A stretch of 64,000 nucleotides of DNA from Lateolabrax maculatus (taxonomy: Eukaryota; Chordata; Actinopteri; Acropomatiformes; Lateolabracidae). The position numbers were made by a program, and so were the translations under genes. The stretch is from assembly GCA_031216445.1 (NCBI GenBank), contig CM062215.1:1174501-1238500 (forward strand), read 5' to 3'. The notes under the pieces were generated by a model that saw only the letters and a program-made list of their open reading frames with translations, did no database searches and had not been told where the DNA came from. Shown here piece by piece: positions 1 through 12,889 of this stretch (positions are counted from its first letter, which is position 1; each line of letters begins with the position of its first letter).

Positions 1-1669
1 AACAAAGCAGCTGAGAGGAGCGAGGGGTACCGGGGACGCAGCGCTGAGCGTAAGCGAGAGGAACAAATGATTTTAGTCTGTCAGGGAATTCAGCCGAGGA
101 TACGTTTGATCTGGAGTTTGTGATTGCTTTTGCCACTGGAATTCCTTATTCTCTCAGAGATGTGAAGTGGGAGAGAAAATAGCCCCGGGCTGTGAAATCC
201 AACCAGGCCCCCGAACAAGAGGTGGAGACGAGACTCGCAAAGATCGTGCATTACCAGCATCTTCATTTATTGATGGAGATAACCGAGTGAGAAAGATGAA
301 AGACGGGTTTCAGCACCCTGCCAATAAAACCATGGATTATGGATGTAATTATAGTTTGTTAAAAAGAACAGACTTCAATTATGGAAATGTGATGTGAGTA
401 AATACCAGATAGGATGAGTTTGGGGGGACATTTTGCAGCAGATAGTTCTTTTTAAAATTTGGAAACGACTCAGTTAATTCCTGCTGTGGTTTGGAAGCTC
501 AAATTCACATTAGGTGTTGAAGTCGAGCCCTTACTGCGTATTCAGTAAAATAACAAGAGGTAAGAGGAGCAGAAGGCAGAGGCTCATGTTGAAGAAAACC
601 TGATTTTAAAATGTAACTTTTCCCCTTGAAAGCTCTGTGGAGTCCAGTCAGTTTTATCTATGTAAACATACAGTATATCACGGATCAGACGGTGGACTGT
701 ACAGGTCTACATTGACCCCGGAGCTGTGTTAAACCCCTGAGATAAACAGGCCTCTGTGACACGGAGGCTTTCATCCACACCGTGTCACTGTGGTCCAAAC
801 AGGTTTCATTAAAGCACATAAAGTACAGCATACATCAGAGAACACTGCACATCCAAGATCAGCCGCCAACAAAATCCTCTCAATCCTGCACAAATTCTGA
901 TTTTAGGTTCAGTATCTGTTTCACATCATTACATGAGAGATCTGACATCTGTTTACATGTTGACATTAAGTTCATTTATGACCTTCATCAAAATCTACTG
1001 GTTTCTGATAGGAAATGCAACATGTACTCACCATACCTCCTCCTGCAGAAGTCTGTGAAACCATCTCAGAGTGCAGGAAACTTGTGCCTGTGCAGTCAAT
1101 AAACAGAGAAAGATCCATCAGAAATGTCCCACAGAGCTAATGTACCATGATAAATAATGATAAACGTTTGATTTTTGTACTGTGTTCTTCCTGCTTTCAC
1201 TTCACTTCAGTGCAACATGAAAATGTGTCACACAAAGACATAGTTTCGAGTAAAGTCATATTATTGTGAAGCAGATAGAGTGCGGAGTGGGGATATCGAG
1301 GCGGAGACCATGAAGCGCATCGTCTCCACTTCAAGACCGATCAAGGGTTTGTTGCACGTCACGTCCTGTGATCTCTACTTTCAACTAATAAAAGCATCAA
1401 ACTGCCAAACTTGCAGAAAGCTCTGGCATCCCAGATCTGATCTGCAGTCCTCAAATGTCAGCGCTTCCCAGCAGCACGTGTAAAACCTCAGTTCATGGTG
1501 AGTTCCTCATCTATCATCAATCAAGAAGAAGAGCAACTAAGAAAAGTAAGAAAAATTAGACCTGAATTGACACTGAGATCAATATTTTCTTCAGCAGAAA
1601 CAGAATAAAGATTAAATTACATATCAAGCGTCTCCAGTCAGCGCTTCAGGTTGTCGGAGGTTAACAACC

Positions 1670-1823
1670 GGGGGGGGGGGGGGGGCATCTTCAGAGAGTT
1701 TAAAGGGCTTCGGAGGAATGTGTTTTACAGCAAATGCTACATTCTCCAGCATCTCTCAGGGCTCCGACTTAGAGAGAGACTCTTTATGGGCGACAAGCAC
1801 ACACACACACACACACACACCTA
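1670..1823. repeat. Poly(G)16 and (CA)n tract
   Basis: Sixteen G at 1,670-1,685 and about 13 CA units at 1,798-1,823, in non-coding DNA. Further poly(G) runs of 13-15 occur at 23,265-23,279 and 40,238-40,250. Confidence 0.93.
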
Positions 1824-4711
1824 CGGTACTGAATCACCTGCCACAGAGTAACCAGAGCCTCACTTTCCTGTCCACCTAAACACGCCTGTAGCTGATTGGC
1901 TGAGCAGCAGCTGAAAGGCAGGAAGCAGGTGGAGCTGAACAATCCATCAATGAGCGGAGGTGGGATTAAAAAAAAAAAGAAGGTGTGGATGGAGGTGAAC
2001 AGGCTCCTCGGACTCCATGCATGCAGGTCAGGCCCACTTTCAGCCATTTGACGGATCCCTGAGTGATGAGATCCCTCTCAACATTATGCACCGCTCACTC
2101 GTCCGTTATGCTTTATGCTTGCAGAGGGAGGCGCTTCAGCTCCTCCGCCTGGAGTTCTAACCCACCGGGGAGCCCATGATCTTACAAACTAACTGAAAGC
2201 ACTTTATCGTTCAGGTAGCTACAGAAGGTGACAAAATTAAGAAAACTCAAAAACATCCTGATCTTTAAGCATTCTGCTGAATGACACGAGTGTCCCACAA
2301 TGCACTGCACAAAGGAGCTGCTCACTGTGTAACGTCTGAAATAAAATGTGGGAAAACAGCTTCAGAAAGATCTCAAACAGTAAAAGTAAGTAAACGCAGC
2401 GCTTTGATTAACGTTTATAAAAAAGGAGTCACTTCCTGTATTTTTATAAGTGGAAAAACAGTATAAATTGAAAAACTCAAGGCCCTCTTACTTGCTTTTT
2501 TCCCCATGCACGTCATGTTTGTACAATATATAATATTTCATTGTAGACTGAGCTTGAAAGCTCCTCCTCAGTGGACGGCGTTTGCTCAATTGTTATTTTT
2601 CATCAATCTCCACACCCCATCTGCCGAGGAAGACCCTGACATGTGGTTAAAACAAGTAAGTGTACCTTGAGTAAAGGAACAACCCCACAGTTCATTTCCT
2701 TTGCGAGAGATGAATTCTTCTTCTGTGGTGGCCCGGCGACAGCACCCACCACCACCACAGTCACCAACGCTGGGTGGCGTCGCCACCGCTGACACCATCA
2801 CCGTGACGATATGGAAAGTGACGACTGGGCCAACATGGATGCCAGCAGCTCAATTACAGCTGTGACAGAGGAGCCAGCAGACGCACTCTGACGTGAAGGA
2901 CCTGACCTCCACCCTCCTCCTTCCTTCCTTCCCTCCTCCCCTCTTTCCTCCTGATGACATCCCATCACCGCGGCTCTGCATTATGGCGTTATTATTACAC
3001 GTGTGACAGTCTAACAAGGCGGGACCCGTCCTCCAGCTCCCGGTGTCAGTGCAGATGATGGATAGCGCTCCACAGTCACCGATGCCTCATTCATTTCTAT
3101 TAGACTAATATGTAAATCCCCTCCAGAGCTCAGCCTCTGCCTCCTGAACGCTGGAAGACGGATATTCATTTATGAATCAATTTCAGAAGCTTCTGGTCAA
3201 ACTGGCAGTCGAGGAGTCTGTCCGTCTCCATTTGTATCTGCCTGCGGATGATCAGGGAAACGGTCCTGAATATGAGTAGGCAAGGAAGCATCTGTACACA
3301 CAGAAAACATTTACAGAACGATTACTATGACTGTTTAACATTGAAGGGGTGGATTTCCTGCATCAAACCTAAAAGATTTGTATAATCCAAAGCACCTTGC
3401 AGTTCCAGAAATGCACCTTTTTTACATGGGTGGCCCCTAAGGGACAAATGTATTATTAAGGCGCAGCTCCTCTCATTTCAATAGGGCCACCTCCCTGCCG
3501 AGAGCCAGAGCCGGGGCCTCCGTGTCAACGGCTGCTTAATATTAACCAAGGCCCTCTGAATAATCTTCATCCTCGGAAACGGAGGTCAACGCCGCAATAA
3601 AGTCTTAAAGGACAAAAAGAGCGGTATGGTCCTTTAACAAGACACCCAGTGCTGAGCCTTGAATCTTTAATAGAGGAAGTGAAACTCTGCAGCAGGGTGA
3701 CGTCATTTCACTGGTTTCCAGGCAGTTTTGTACTTTTCCTGGATCTTCCTGGGTGAAACGACACGCTGACCTGCTCCGGGCTCGGCTGGGAATGTTGGCA
3801 GAGCCGGTTCGGCTGTTCAGAGGCTGGAAGTCGTTTCTAGAGGTTTGAGCTCCAGCAGACAGTTTTCCAGAAACGTTACAGCTCTCACAGGGAAACATCA
3901 GCCTAAATACTTACATTTATGTCACTTTTCTTTGGTTTTGTTTCCACTTTTTGCAGATAAAAGTCACTTCCAGCAGCTCCAGGGAAGTTTAATCTCATTT
4001 TAAAGAAGACAATGGCAAATAAGCAAAAAGAAATCCAGTTTATTCTCCACTAATTGTTAATATCTTCTGACTCTGTGATGGTAAGAGGGTTCCTGTATCC
4101 TCACAGCCCGTAACGAAGGGCCCTTTAATATAATTTGTACCACACAGTGACAGACTGATTGGTTTTCTGCTGATTCAGCTCCAGGATTCGGTGTAAAAAG
4201 TTCATCATGTTATTATAATTATTCAGGTTCAGTGCCAGCACGTGAAACTTGTACTGCATATGGACTACAAGCACAAATGGAAAAGTTTCCTCATTTCAGC
4301 CTCTAAAATATGAAGATTTCCTGCTTTTCTCTGTTTAATCTTATTGGAAATTGAATATTTGACATTTGAAGACACAACAACGTACCAAGAAAACCATATC
4401 ACACATTATAGAAATGGCCGCCCCGACAATGAAGACATCAAACGCTTCAGTTACAAGGTTTTGTTCGGTGTCGTGAGGAGGAGAGATAGTCGGCCAATCA
4501 TCAGCCAGGCCTTCGGTGTCATGAACTAATACAGCATGAATATTCATGATATGTTCCTATGCAAAATAACATCTGCTTTGCAACAACATGCCATCTGTTG
4601 GAGGGACTCTGTGATATTAGCGGCTCATCACGCTGAAAAAACAACACTGAGCGCTTTTTAAAAAACAATTGTGTTGGTGATTATCTGTGATATCTCATGC
4701 AGGCGGAGTAA

Positions 4712-4712
<1 letters not shown>

Positions 4713-4742
<30 letters not shown>
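4713..4742. repeat. (CA)n microsatellite
   Basis: About 14 CA units in non-coding DNA left of clasp1. Confidence 0.93.
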
Positions 4743-4743
<1 letters not shown>

Positions 4744-7559
4744 TAATTTACCTGTCAGGCGGGGATCCGGTGCTGCTGCAGGTTTGGTGTCTTCCTCAAG
4801 GACACTTTGGAATCTGATGAAATACAAAATGTAGTATTAGTCCGGAAACAATCGGCACAGCAGGGCCGATATTTTACTTCTTTCAGAGCTTCTTCAGGAA
4901 ATGACAGTTTGGATTTATAATGTCAGAAGATTTGAGTATTTGTAACTCTTTGATGTGTAGAGTTTTGCAGTATTTCCGTATTTAGCAGGTGTTCAACCCG
5001 TTTTCCCCGCTGAGCACGAACACAGTGTTCAACCTTTAGAGAGTGACATGGTTATGAGCATGTAGAGTGTATCAATAGATCAGAATCAGACAAATGTGTA
5101 AGTTTGAGTGCACATTGTTCCTTGATATGAGTCATTATTTGCTTGTTTCTGGTCCAGTGAGACTCTAGACTAAATCAAAGAGTTGCATAATTCCATCAGG
5201 AAACTTTTCAGTAACTCGACAGGAAGTCTGGTATCAGCTCTGGACTATCAAACTAAAGTTTAAATGCTGGAATCAGGAGGGGAGGCAGAGGAGCAAGGCA
5301 GCTGAAGGGGCGTCGGGGTTTCGGGGAGTCATGGATCCCGGCGGCAGCTGAGGGAGGTCAGCGCCACCACCTCGCTGCTCGCCGGGTCCTCCAGGTCTCC
5401 GCTCTCCAGAGGTTTGAGGATGGGGGTCCTCATTAAAACCTCCCGTCGCTCTGCCCTCTCCTCCCCCCGTCACCCATCCACCTTCTCTGAGGACTCGCAG
5501 CACTAAACGTATGCTGGGACGGTCCAGGTGTCATCCAGCAGGTGTCTGCCGACGGCTGGCGGATTCTGATTAGAACGCACAGAGAGACAGATATCACGTC
5601 CATTTCCAGCCCGTTTGTTATCTGCACCCCCCGGATCACTGGCCAAACAGGCCTCCTGGTGATGCTGCAGGTTTCTGGATGAACACACAAGGCGTTCATC
5701 TCAGTACAGACGGTCCACGCTCATACAGGAGCTACAGCAGGCCTCAGAGGACCAGCTGCTGGCCGCTGTCTAAACTGTCCGAGCCGCTTTATGGTTTAAT
5801 ACCTCACATGGTCACATTCAGATGTCCGGACTCTGCTACGGTCGACAAAAAACAGACAGAAAAACACGCAAAACATTCAGATTCAGATCAGAACTGATTG
5901 AAAGTGTCACCACACAGTTTGTAGAAATATGCATTAAATTAATTATTAATTATTAATTAAATGCATTAGTATCAAAATATACTGAAAATCTACTAAACAG
6001 TTGTTCTTGTTCTGGAGCAACGAGTTCAGCGGCTTTTTACAGCTTTTATTCTGAAAACGACACCATGAGAGCCGTGAGAGTGAACCAGAAAGGTGAAGTG
6101 GTCGGTCGGATGAACGATGAGCTGAAAAATATCGTTATTAATTTCTTAATTAGGTGTTTTTTTGAATCTTTATCTGCCAAGTAAGTACAGTTTCTACAGC
6201 TGTCAGATAAATGTAGTGCAGTTAAAAAGTACAACATTTCCCTCTGAGATGTGGAGGAGTAGAAGGAGAAAGCAGAAAATGGAAATACTCAAGTAAAGTA
6301 GAAGTACGTCCCTCTGCAGCTTTAACAGGAAGGGTTGTTTTCTGCTGTGATTCAAACTGTGATTTAATAATGCGATAGAGACGTCTGTAGGTTTCACACG
6401 TCCCACGGCCGCCACGTTGGGTTTTAAATATTGACGTTGCACATGAGAGGCAGTAAAAGCTCCAGTGGGACGGTGAGATGCTGCTCACACAAGCTTTCAT
6501 GTGGATTTTCCTACAACAACGAGGCCGCAAACCTCCACAGCCTCGTCTACCTCAGGAACACCTGAACCTGAGGGGGCAGCCATCTTTGATCCGGCACAAA
6601 AGGTCAACGGCGTAGCGGCGGTGTGAGTTTTTGAACATTTTCTTTTCAAACTCTTTGACAAGAAAGGTGGTTTTTGAGGATGGTATCCCGCTGTGGTCAG
6701 CCAGAGGAAACACGTCCTCCTAGAGGGGAGTTCGTCTCTGCTCACTGTTTCAAAGCCAGAAAGCAAAAAGGCAGAGAACAAAGCCGCTCTGTGTGTGAAG
6801 GCCGGCTGCTCGGTGAGTGTTGTGTCTCAATTTTTAACTCCCCCCTCCTCCTCTTCTTCCCCCTCCTCCATCATTGGCAAAGACAAGGCTTTAGCAGGGA
6901 GTGAACACTATTATTTCATAGCCCGTGAAAACAGAGATATGAACTGTGTGTAAATTTTAACCAGGAATCATAAATACCTGATTTTCTCCTCTAAGACTTG
7001 TCAGAGAAGTAATCAGAGAAGAAAGTTGATGCACCTTGTTCAGAAAGTGTTTTTTTTTGTGCTGCAGGGCTTCACCGTGCAGCACACAAGGAGAACACAG
7101 ACAGCATGAAACATTCACCACCTGATGCAACGGTGATTTAAGTGTGTTAATGTTTTTCTCCCCGTGGTGAAAACGGGCTCACATCGTGGCCAGAAAAGCC
7201 TCCAAAGCCTGATTATTCTTCCTCAGTTTATAAATCAACCTTTTCTCTTTGGAGGAGGAGGGGTAGGGGCTTGTTTTCTTTACAAGCTGCTTCAACCGGC
7301 GGGAAATGCAGCATCATTTTCCACTGCAATTAAGAGGGAGGCCCCGATGCCGAGGCGGCGCCCGGTGCCAGCTCCGTGTATGGCTCTGGCACCTTCCAGC
7401 CCTTTTCTGGAAAGACTTAACAGGCCCCGGTTGCATGTCTTGGCTCGGAGTCTTGAGCTCGAGTCGGTCTCCCCTGACGTAATCCTTTTAGAAATGGCTC
7501 TCCTCGCTGGCTGCGAACTGGGCCGCCTCTCCTGAACATAAAGGGAGCCTTGCTGTGAT

Positions 7560-7850
7560 TATCAGCACGGTTAATAACCCCGACGTGAAGCCAAAGTTAG
7601 CAGAAAACATCGAAAAAAAATAAAAAAAACACCCTGCTCGCCTCTCCAGCTCCACATTAGAGTCCATTTATGCAGAGCGAAGCCCGGCCTGTCAGCGGCT
7701 AATCATTACAAGGATGATCGATGGTGTTTATTTTCTGATGATGGAACGCAACCCCCCGCCTGATGATAATTGTAATAAAAAGGACAGATCAAGCCGGCAA
7801 AGTTATTAAATTATCAGACCATAATTTGCATTAATGCCTGCGTTTGGGCT
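7560..7850. promoter_or_regulatory. Candidate conserved non-coding element
   Basis: A non-repetitive block with many TAAT/ATTA cores (CTAATCATTACAAGG, ATAATTTGCATTAATG) and no coding potential. Its texture resembles developmental enhancers. In mammals the GLI2/TFCP2L1 side lies near CLASP1; whether the same holds here is unknown. Inference only. Confidence 0.28.
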
Positions 7851-9354
7851 GCAGAGATGCAGGGGGGTGGGGGGGTTGACAGAGGCCCGGCGCCGGCTCG
7901 TTAGAGGGAGAGTCCACCTTGAAAAGCTCCCCGCGCCCTTGGCCCCCCCGCAGGCCCGCCATCGTGACATGCTGACACGGCCGTCACATGACAGACAGCT
8001 CGGGATCCACCGTCACACCAAGAACACGTCTGCCGGAGTCTTTAAGGGTTCAAGTCCTGGACAGAAGCTCAGTTCATCAAATGAAAAATGAATCTGAGCT
8101 TTAAAATCCAGATTTCTTTAGTTATTTTACGCTGGAAAACAGAAATATCATCATATTGATATCTCACTGTTTAAATCTTCCTGCAGCATCAAATGTTTGA
8201 CACAATAATGTCAACTCCAGATCCTCTTACCAGCTGTTCCAGAGCTTTCCCCTGCAGCTCAGAGTCTTCATCAGCTCAGTTGATCATGGAGCTTTTCTGA
8301 GCACTTTAATCAAACTGCGTCAGCTGAGGAAGACCATTAAAGGCAGCTGAAAGCCAAGCTCACACTAAGATCTTTGGAAACTTGTGGATGTGAAATAAAG
8401 TTTTGTTGGTGGTAAAGCCTGAACCCCAGACAGGCGACGGTGATTCAAACACCCAGCAGCACCTGTCAGAAACCCTGTGAGACCTGCAGTCCAGCCCGGA
8501 CGGACCTCAGAGCCCCGTCATGGTCACCAGGCTGCTCTCCTCTTTTTAATTCTAATTATGCATTTTAAGTGTTTGAACGCAGCGAATGGGAGCTTCTGGT
8601 TTGGAGCCAACTGGATGGGAAAGATGCAGCAGAGGGGGAAAAGAAAATAAAGAGCAGAGAAACAGAAAGAGGGCAGCAGCTAATGGGGTTCTGCTGCTTT
8701 TAAGTGCCGTGCACCAGAGGAATACACGAGTTCCCCGTTAACCCCGATTCACAGCCCAGCGTCTGCTCCTCTGAGAACTTCAAACCCGAGCGACGCAGAG
8801 CGGCTTCAGACGGCCACCGAGAGTTTTAACAAGCGACGGATTCGGGTCACGTGACCTTCACCGCGTCATCATCTGATCCCAAAGATACCAGATATAAAAG
8901 ACTTAAAGGTGCAAACATAACTATGTTTTAATCATTTAATGAACAGATGAAACAAGAATATTTTTATATAACATTAAAGCTACTTAAGGGGAAATTTAAG
9001 GGGGAATCAAGAGGTTTTAAATATTGGAAGCACAGTTTATATTCCACGACAGTTCCTCTGCTGATGAAGACCATGTGGTGCAGTCAAAAGCTCCATAATA
9101 AAACAAGTGGGATTGAGTGGAGATGTCTATAAAATCTATTGAGGCAAGCTTTATTATTACTAAATATAAACCAACACTTACGAAAGGAAGTGTTTCAAAT
9201 TAACAGATGAAGAAGAAGGAGCAGCAGAGAGAAACACCTGGAGAAGACATCAGGTGGTTTCTGGGAAATGTAGTAACACCACTGAGTGTTTAAGTTAAAA
9301 CCAGTTTACAAGCAGCTTTAAAAAGGCCTGCACCTGCATGTTCCTGCTGTCAGA

Positions 9355-9368
9355 GCGCCCTCTACTGG
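9355..9368 (-). promoter_or_regulatory. CTCF-type motif core
   Basis: Reads CCAGTAGAGGGCGC on the minus strand, a full match to the core CCASYAGRKGGCRS. Occupancy is unknown. Confidence 0.5.
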
Positions 9369-10429
9369 TCCACTGTGAAAACACTTTGGATCAAATGCCA
9401 GGAAAGAAAAATAATAACAACCCTGAGAAAGAGGAGAGATGCAGTCTTAACTTGTCTTTCAGTTTGCAGTTTCACTGTGTTGTTATGCTGCTCAGAAGAA
9501 AGCAGATCAATAATCATTTCTCTGCAGCGACATGTATATTTCAGAGTATACTGAAACACATTTACTGTATATTTTCTTTCTAAAACACCTTTCATTGCTC
9601 ATAGGTTGTTAAAATCCTCTTCCTCCACGCGGTCTGACGGTGTCCTATATAATACATATAAATATATTTAATAAATATAAATATATTTATCATCTTCAGT
9701 GAAGCTGACTGATGTTTGCAGTGAAGTCAAATATTCAAACCCAAGACGGAAACATTCTGGATGTCTTCTGCCTCTTTTTTCACACATTTACACCAAATTA
9801 AGTGAAATATTTGCTCTTTGGAGACTCACATTTAAAGGAAAGTTTTAGAGACACATGCTGGATCTGTTGTAACTCCAAGCCGGCTGCTTTATTAAAACTG
9901 ATTTAACCAGAAAAAAGAGGATTTTCACACCAGTGTCTCTGGAGTTAAAGGAGCAGTATAATAATAATAATATGGAAGGTGGAGTTAAAGTGTTGCTGCA
10001 GTGCAGGTGGACCCTGTTCTGTTAAATAATCATGATGAATAATGAAGGCGTGAGCGGCCGGCAGATCTCCCCTCCTGGGCGGACATTTAGTGTCAACCTG
10101 ACAGGTCTCAGCGCAGCTCGGGGACGGGGGGGATGAAGTTGTCTCCATATTAAGCAGGCAGATTAGACCTGTTAAATGGAGGGCAGCGTGGAGAGGTGCT
10201 GCGCGTGGACCTCCGGGGTCTGAACCTCCTCAGGTGAGCCCGGGACGAGCTGCGACGACGGGGGGGAGGGGAGCACGTGGGCCAGGCCTCCGTCCCGCCT
10301 CCACCACACCTCACGTCCACAAACTGGAAGTGACCCCGCGCTTCTGCCAGCCTCCGCCACGGCTAGGCCCGGCCCTTCCCATCATGCACAGGGGCCGCAA
10401 CGAGCTCCCATGAGCCTCGGCTCGCTCCC

Positions 10430-10620
10430 CGCCATCTGCCGTGATTTATAGAAAACGGCCGATGATTTATGGGCCAGTCATCTCACAATGAAGTTGTTCT
10501 CTTTCATTTGCGCGACCTCCCGACCCAGCCGCCACTCCCAGCCAGGTTGGGGAAATGCGCGCTAATCATACAGTATGAGGCCTTTAAACAGGAGGAGCGG
10601 GGCGAGGGGGGGCAGGGGGG
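10430..10620. promoter_or_regulatory. Candidate conserved non-coding element
   Basis: Non-repetitive block containing GATTTATGGGCCAGTCATC and GAAGTTGTTCTCTTTCATTTG, without an open frame of note. It looks like enhancer-type sequence by composition only. Confidence 0.25.
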
Positions 10621-11286
10621 GCTTTAATGAAATTAATTTTCAACAGCGTGTGCATACTGATGAAACAGCCAGGCCTCTGCCTCGACTCACGGCCACCGCT
10701 GAGAGATGCTAACAAAGCCGCTGCCAGGCCCGGCGGCGGGAAGGACTGGTCCAGCACCGTCCCCACGCCCCGCTTTGATCCACCAATGAAACGCCCCATT
10801 AGGAGCCAGCGATCCGAGGGATGTGTTTGAGGATTCGTGCTGGAGTGGAGCCCGCAGAGCAAACAGTGCGGCCCTGCAGCTGGTTCGGATGTAAACGCCA
10901 ATATGGCCGATCAGAGGAGTGGAGCCCCGCGGGGACGAACATCACCTCCTCCCCTGCGTCTCCACGCCGCGCCGCAAACACCGTTCTTATCTTAAACAGG
11001 CAGGGTTGACTCTAAGCTCAGATTTAAGAAAAGTCCAGATGCTGGGAGCAGATTTATTTGATTTAATCTGACGACCCCTCAGATTAACTTGGTGGCCCTC
11101 TGGAGGGCCCCGACCCCTAGGTTGGGACCCCTGGACTGAAGCAGCTGCCTGTATATAAAGTAGTTGAGACTGTCTCCACCTGCAGCAGCTCCAACAGGAA
11201 CATGCTGCTCTAACACTGATGCTTCAGGATCAACAGTCTGATAATGTGACAGAACCAGATATCAGTTACTGCACAACCACAACCTT

Positions 11287-11597
11287 ACTGCTGATACTTT
11301 AACTACATGAAGCTGAGAGTACTTCTGTACTTTACTGCTGATACTTTAACTACATGAAGCTGAGAATACTTCTGTACTTTACTGCTGATACTTTAACTAC
11401 GTGAAGCTGAGAATACTTCTGTACTTTACTGCTGATACTTTAACTACGTGAAGCTGAGAATACTTCTGTACTTTACTGCTGATACTTTAACTACGTGAAG
11501 CTGAGAATACTTCTGTACTTTACTGCTGATACTTTAACTACGTGAAGCTGAGAATACTTCTGTACTTTACTGCTGATACTTTAACTACATGAAGCTT
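11287..11597. repeat. 47-bp tandem repeat (about 6.6 copies)
   Basis: Units starting ACTGCTGATACTTTAACTAC begin at 11,287, 11,334, 11,381, 11,428, 11,475, 11,522 and 11,569. They differ by a few bases (ACATG or ACGTG; GAGAG or GAGAA). It is a minisatellite in non-coding DNA downstream of clasp1. Confidence 0.96.
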
Positions 11598-12889
11598 GGA
11601 ATGGGAGAAGGTGTTTGGAGGTGAGCTGAGTGTTTCTGAACATCTGTACCTGCCAGCAGATGTTGAGTCTGTCCCTGTCTGTGGATCTGACCCTCGCCTC
11701 GTCCTGTAGGTCACAGGTTCGATCTCCCAGCAGCCGTGTGCTGTCCTGAGCGATGGATAGATTTAATCTAAGAGCTGTTGACTAAAAAAGATGAGTTAAA
11801 GTCAAGACCAGAGCAACAAAAAGCAAAAACAGATAAGAAAAGTCCAAATTAAACTCTGACGTATTCAACATTTGCCTACGAGTGACATATTTAATCACAA
11901 CTGATCAGTACAATAGTTCACCAATCATCAATAATTATGTGCAGTAGAAATACAGCAGTGATATCACAGCAGTAGACTTACTGAGTGTAAAGAGCGCCAT
12001 CTGGTGGTGGTTTTACACTACTTCACTCTCATATTAACACCACGTTTGGAAGAGCAAACTGCCCTTTAGAGGTAAAAAGATTTAGGAAAAATATAATAAA
12101 ATTGCCAAATGACCGACCCAGAAAAGAGACTTTATATCTAAGCAGAAAACATGATTTCCATCTGATGAGGCATGAGGAGCCTCCATGAGTCTGAGTCTCC
12201 CTTTAGAGAGACTCCTGTTCATGTGGACAGACAGAAGCTCCATCACGTAACTGACCTGAGTTTCTGGCTTTAAGGTTGAAGCCCAGAAGTCCAGTAAGCC
12301 GGGACCCTGCGCCCCTCGGCCCTCCTGCAGCTCACCTGCTTCTGATGAACCTCCCATCCTTCTGAAGCAGGTGTGCTTTCACTGAAGTGAGTGACACATA
12401 CTAATACGTTTGATTTAAAAGACTCAATTACTGAAACGTGCAGTGATAAGTGTCTTTTGTCTCCCTGTTTGAACTTGATCTGAACTTTACCTCCATGTTG
12501 TCTTGCTTCTGTCTGTCAGAGCACTTTGTAAACTGTTTTTAAACGTCGACCACAGTGTCTCCATGTTCTCAGTTTAACTTCCTCCAGCAGGTCTGAGGAG
12601 TGACAGGTGAGAGGAATCACACTGTTGTTAGACTGGATGATATGATGGATTTTTAGGTAACCATATTATTTATTAATAATGGCTGAACCAGCAATACTCA
12701 AGTACAAAAACCTCAAAATTGTGCTTAAGTACACAACTTTAACATATCGAAAAAGTGAAGCAAAAACAAGGAAATATTGCATAATATTGTGTATAAAACA
12801 CATAAATTCACTGCAATAGCAGGAAAACATAAAAGATGGAGGGCAAGAAGAGACAAAAACTGACGACAAAGACGAGAAAATAGAAGTCT
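11598..12889. other. Non-coding DNA between the 47-bp array and the clasp1 3' end
   Basis: No gene seen. At 11,698-11,745 the text GTAGGTCACAGGTTCGATCT has a tRNA B-box form, possibly the relic of a tRNA-derived SINE. A CTCF-type core lies at 11,994-12,007. Confidence 0.5.
11994..12007 (-). promoter_or_regulatory. CTCF-type motif core
   Basis: Reads CCACCAGATGGCGC on the minus strand, a full core match. It lies ~0.9 kb beyond the likely clasp1 3' end. Confidence 0.5.

Larger units (their letters stand above)
1..11286. other. Non-coding DNA downstream of clasp1, no gene recognised
   Basis: Open frames are all under 130 codons, overlap on both strands and show no family resemblance or exon-like splice pattern. 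It contains scattered simple repeats and GC-rich blocks (7,160-8,030; 10,040-11,000). A patch at 11,090-11,140 (GGTTGGGACCCCTGG) resembles a common interspersed repeat. Confidence 0.6.
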
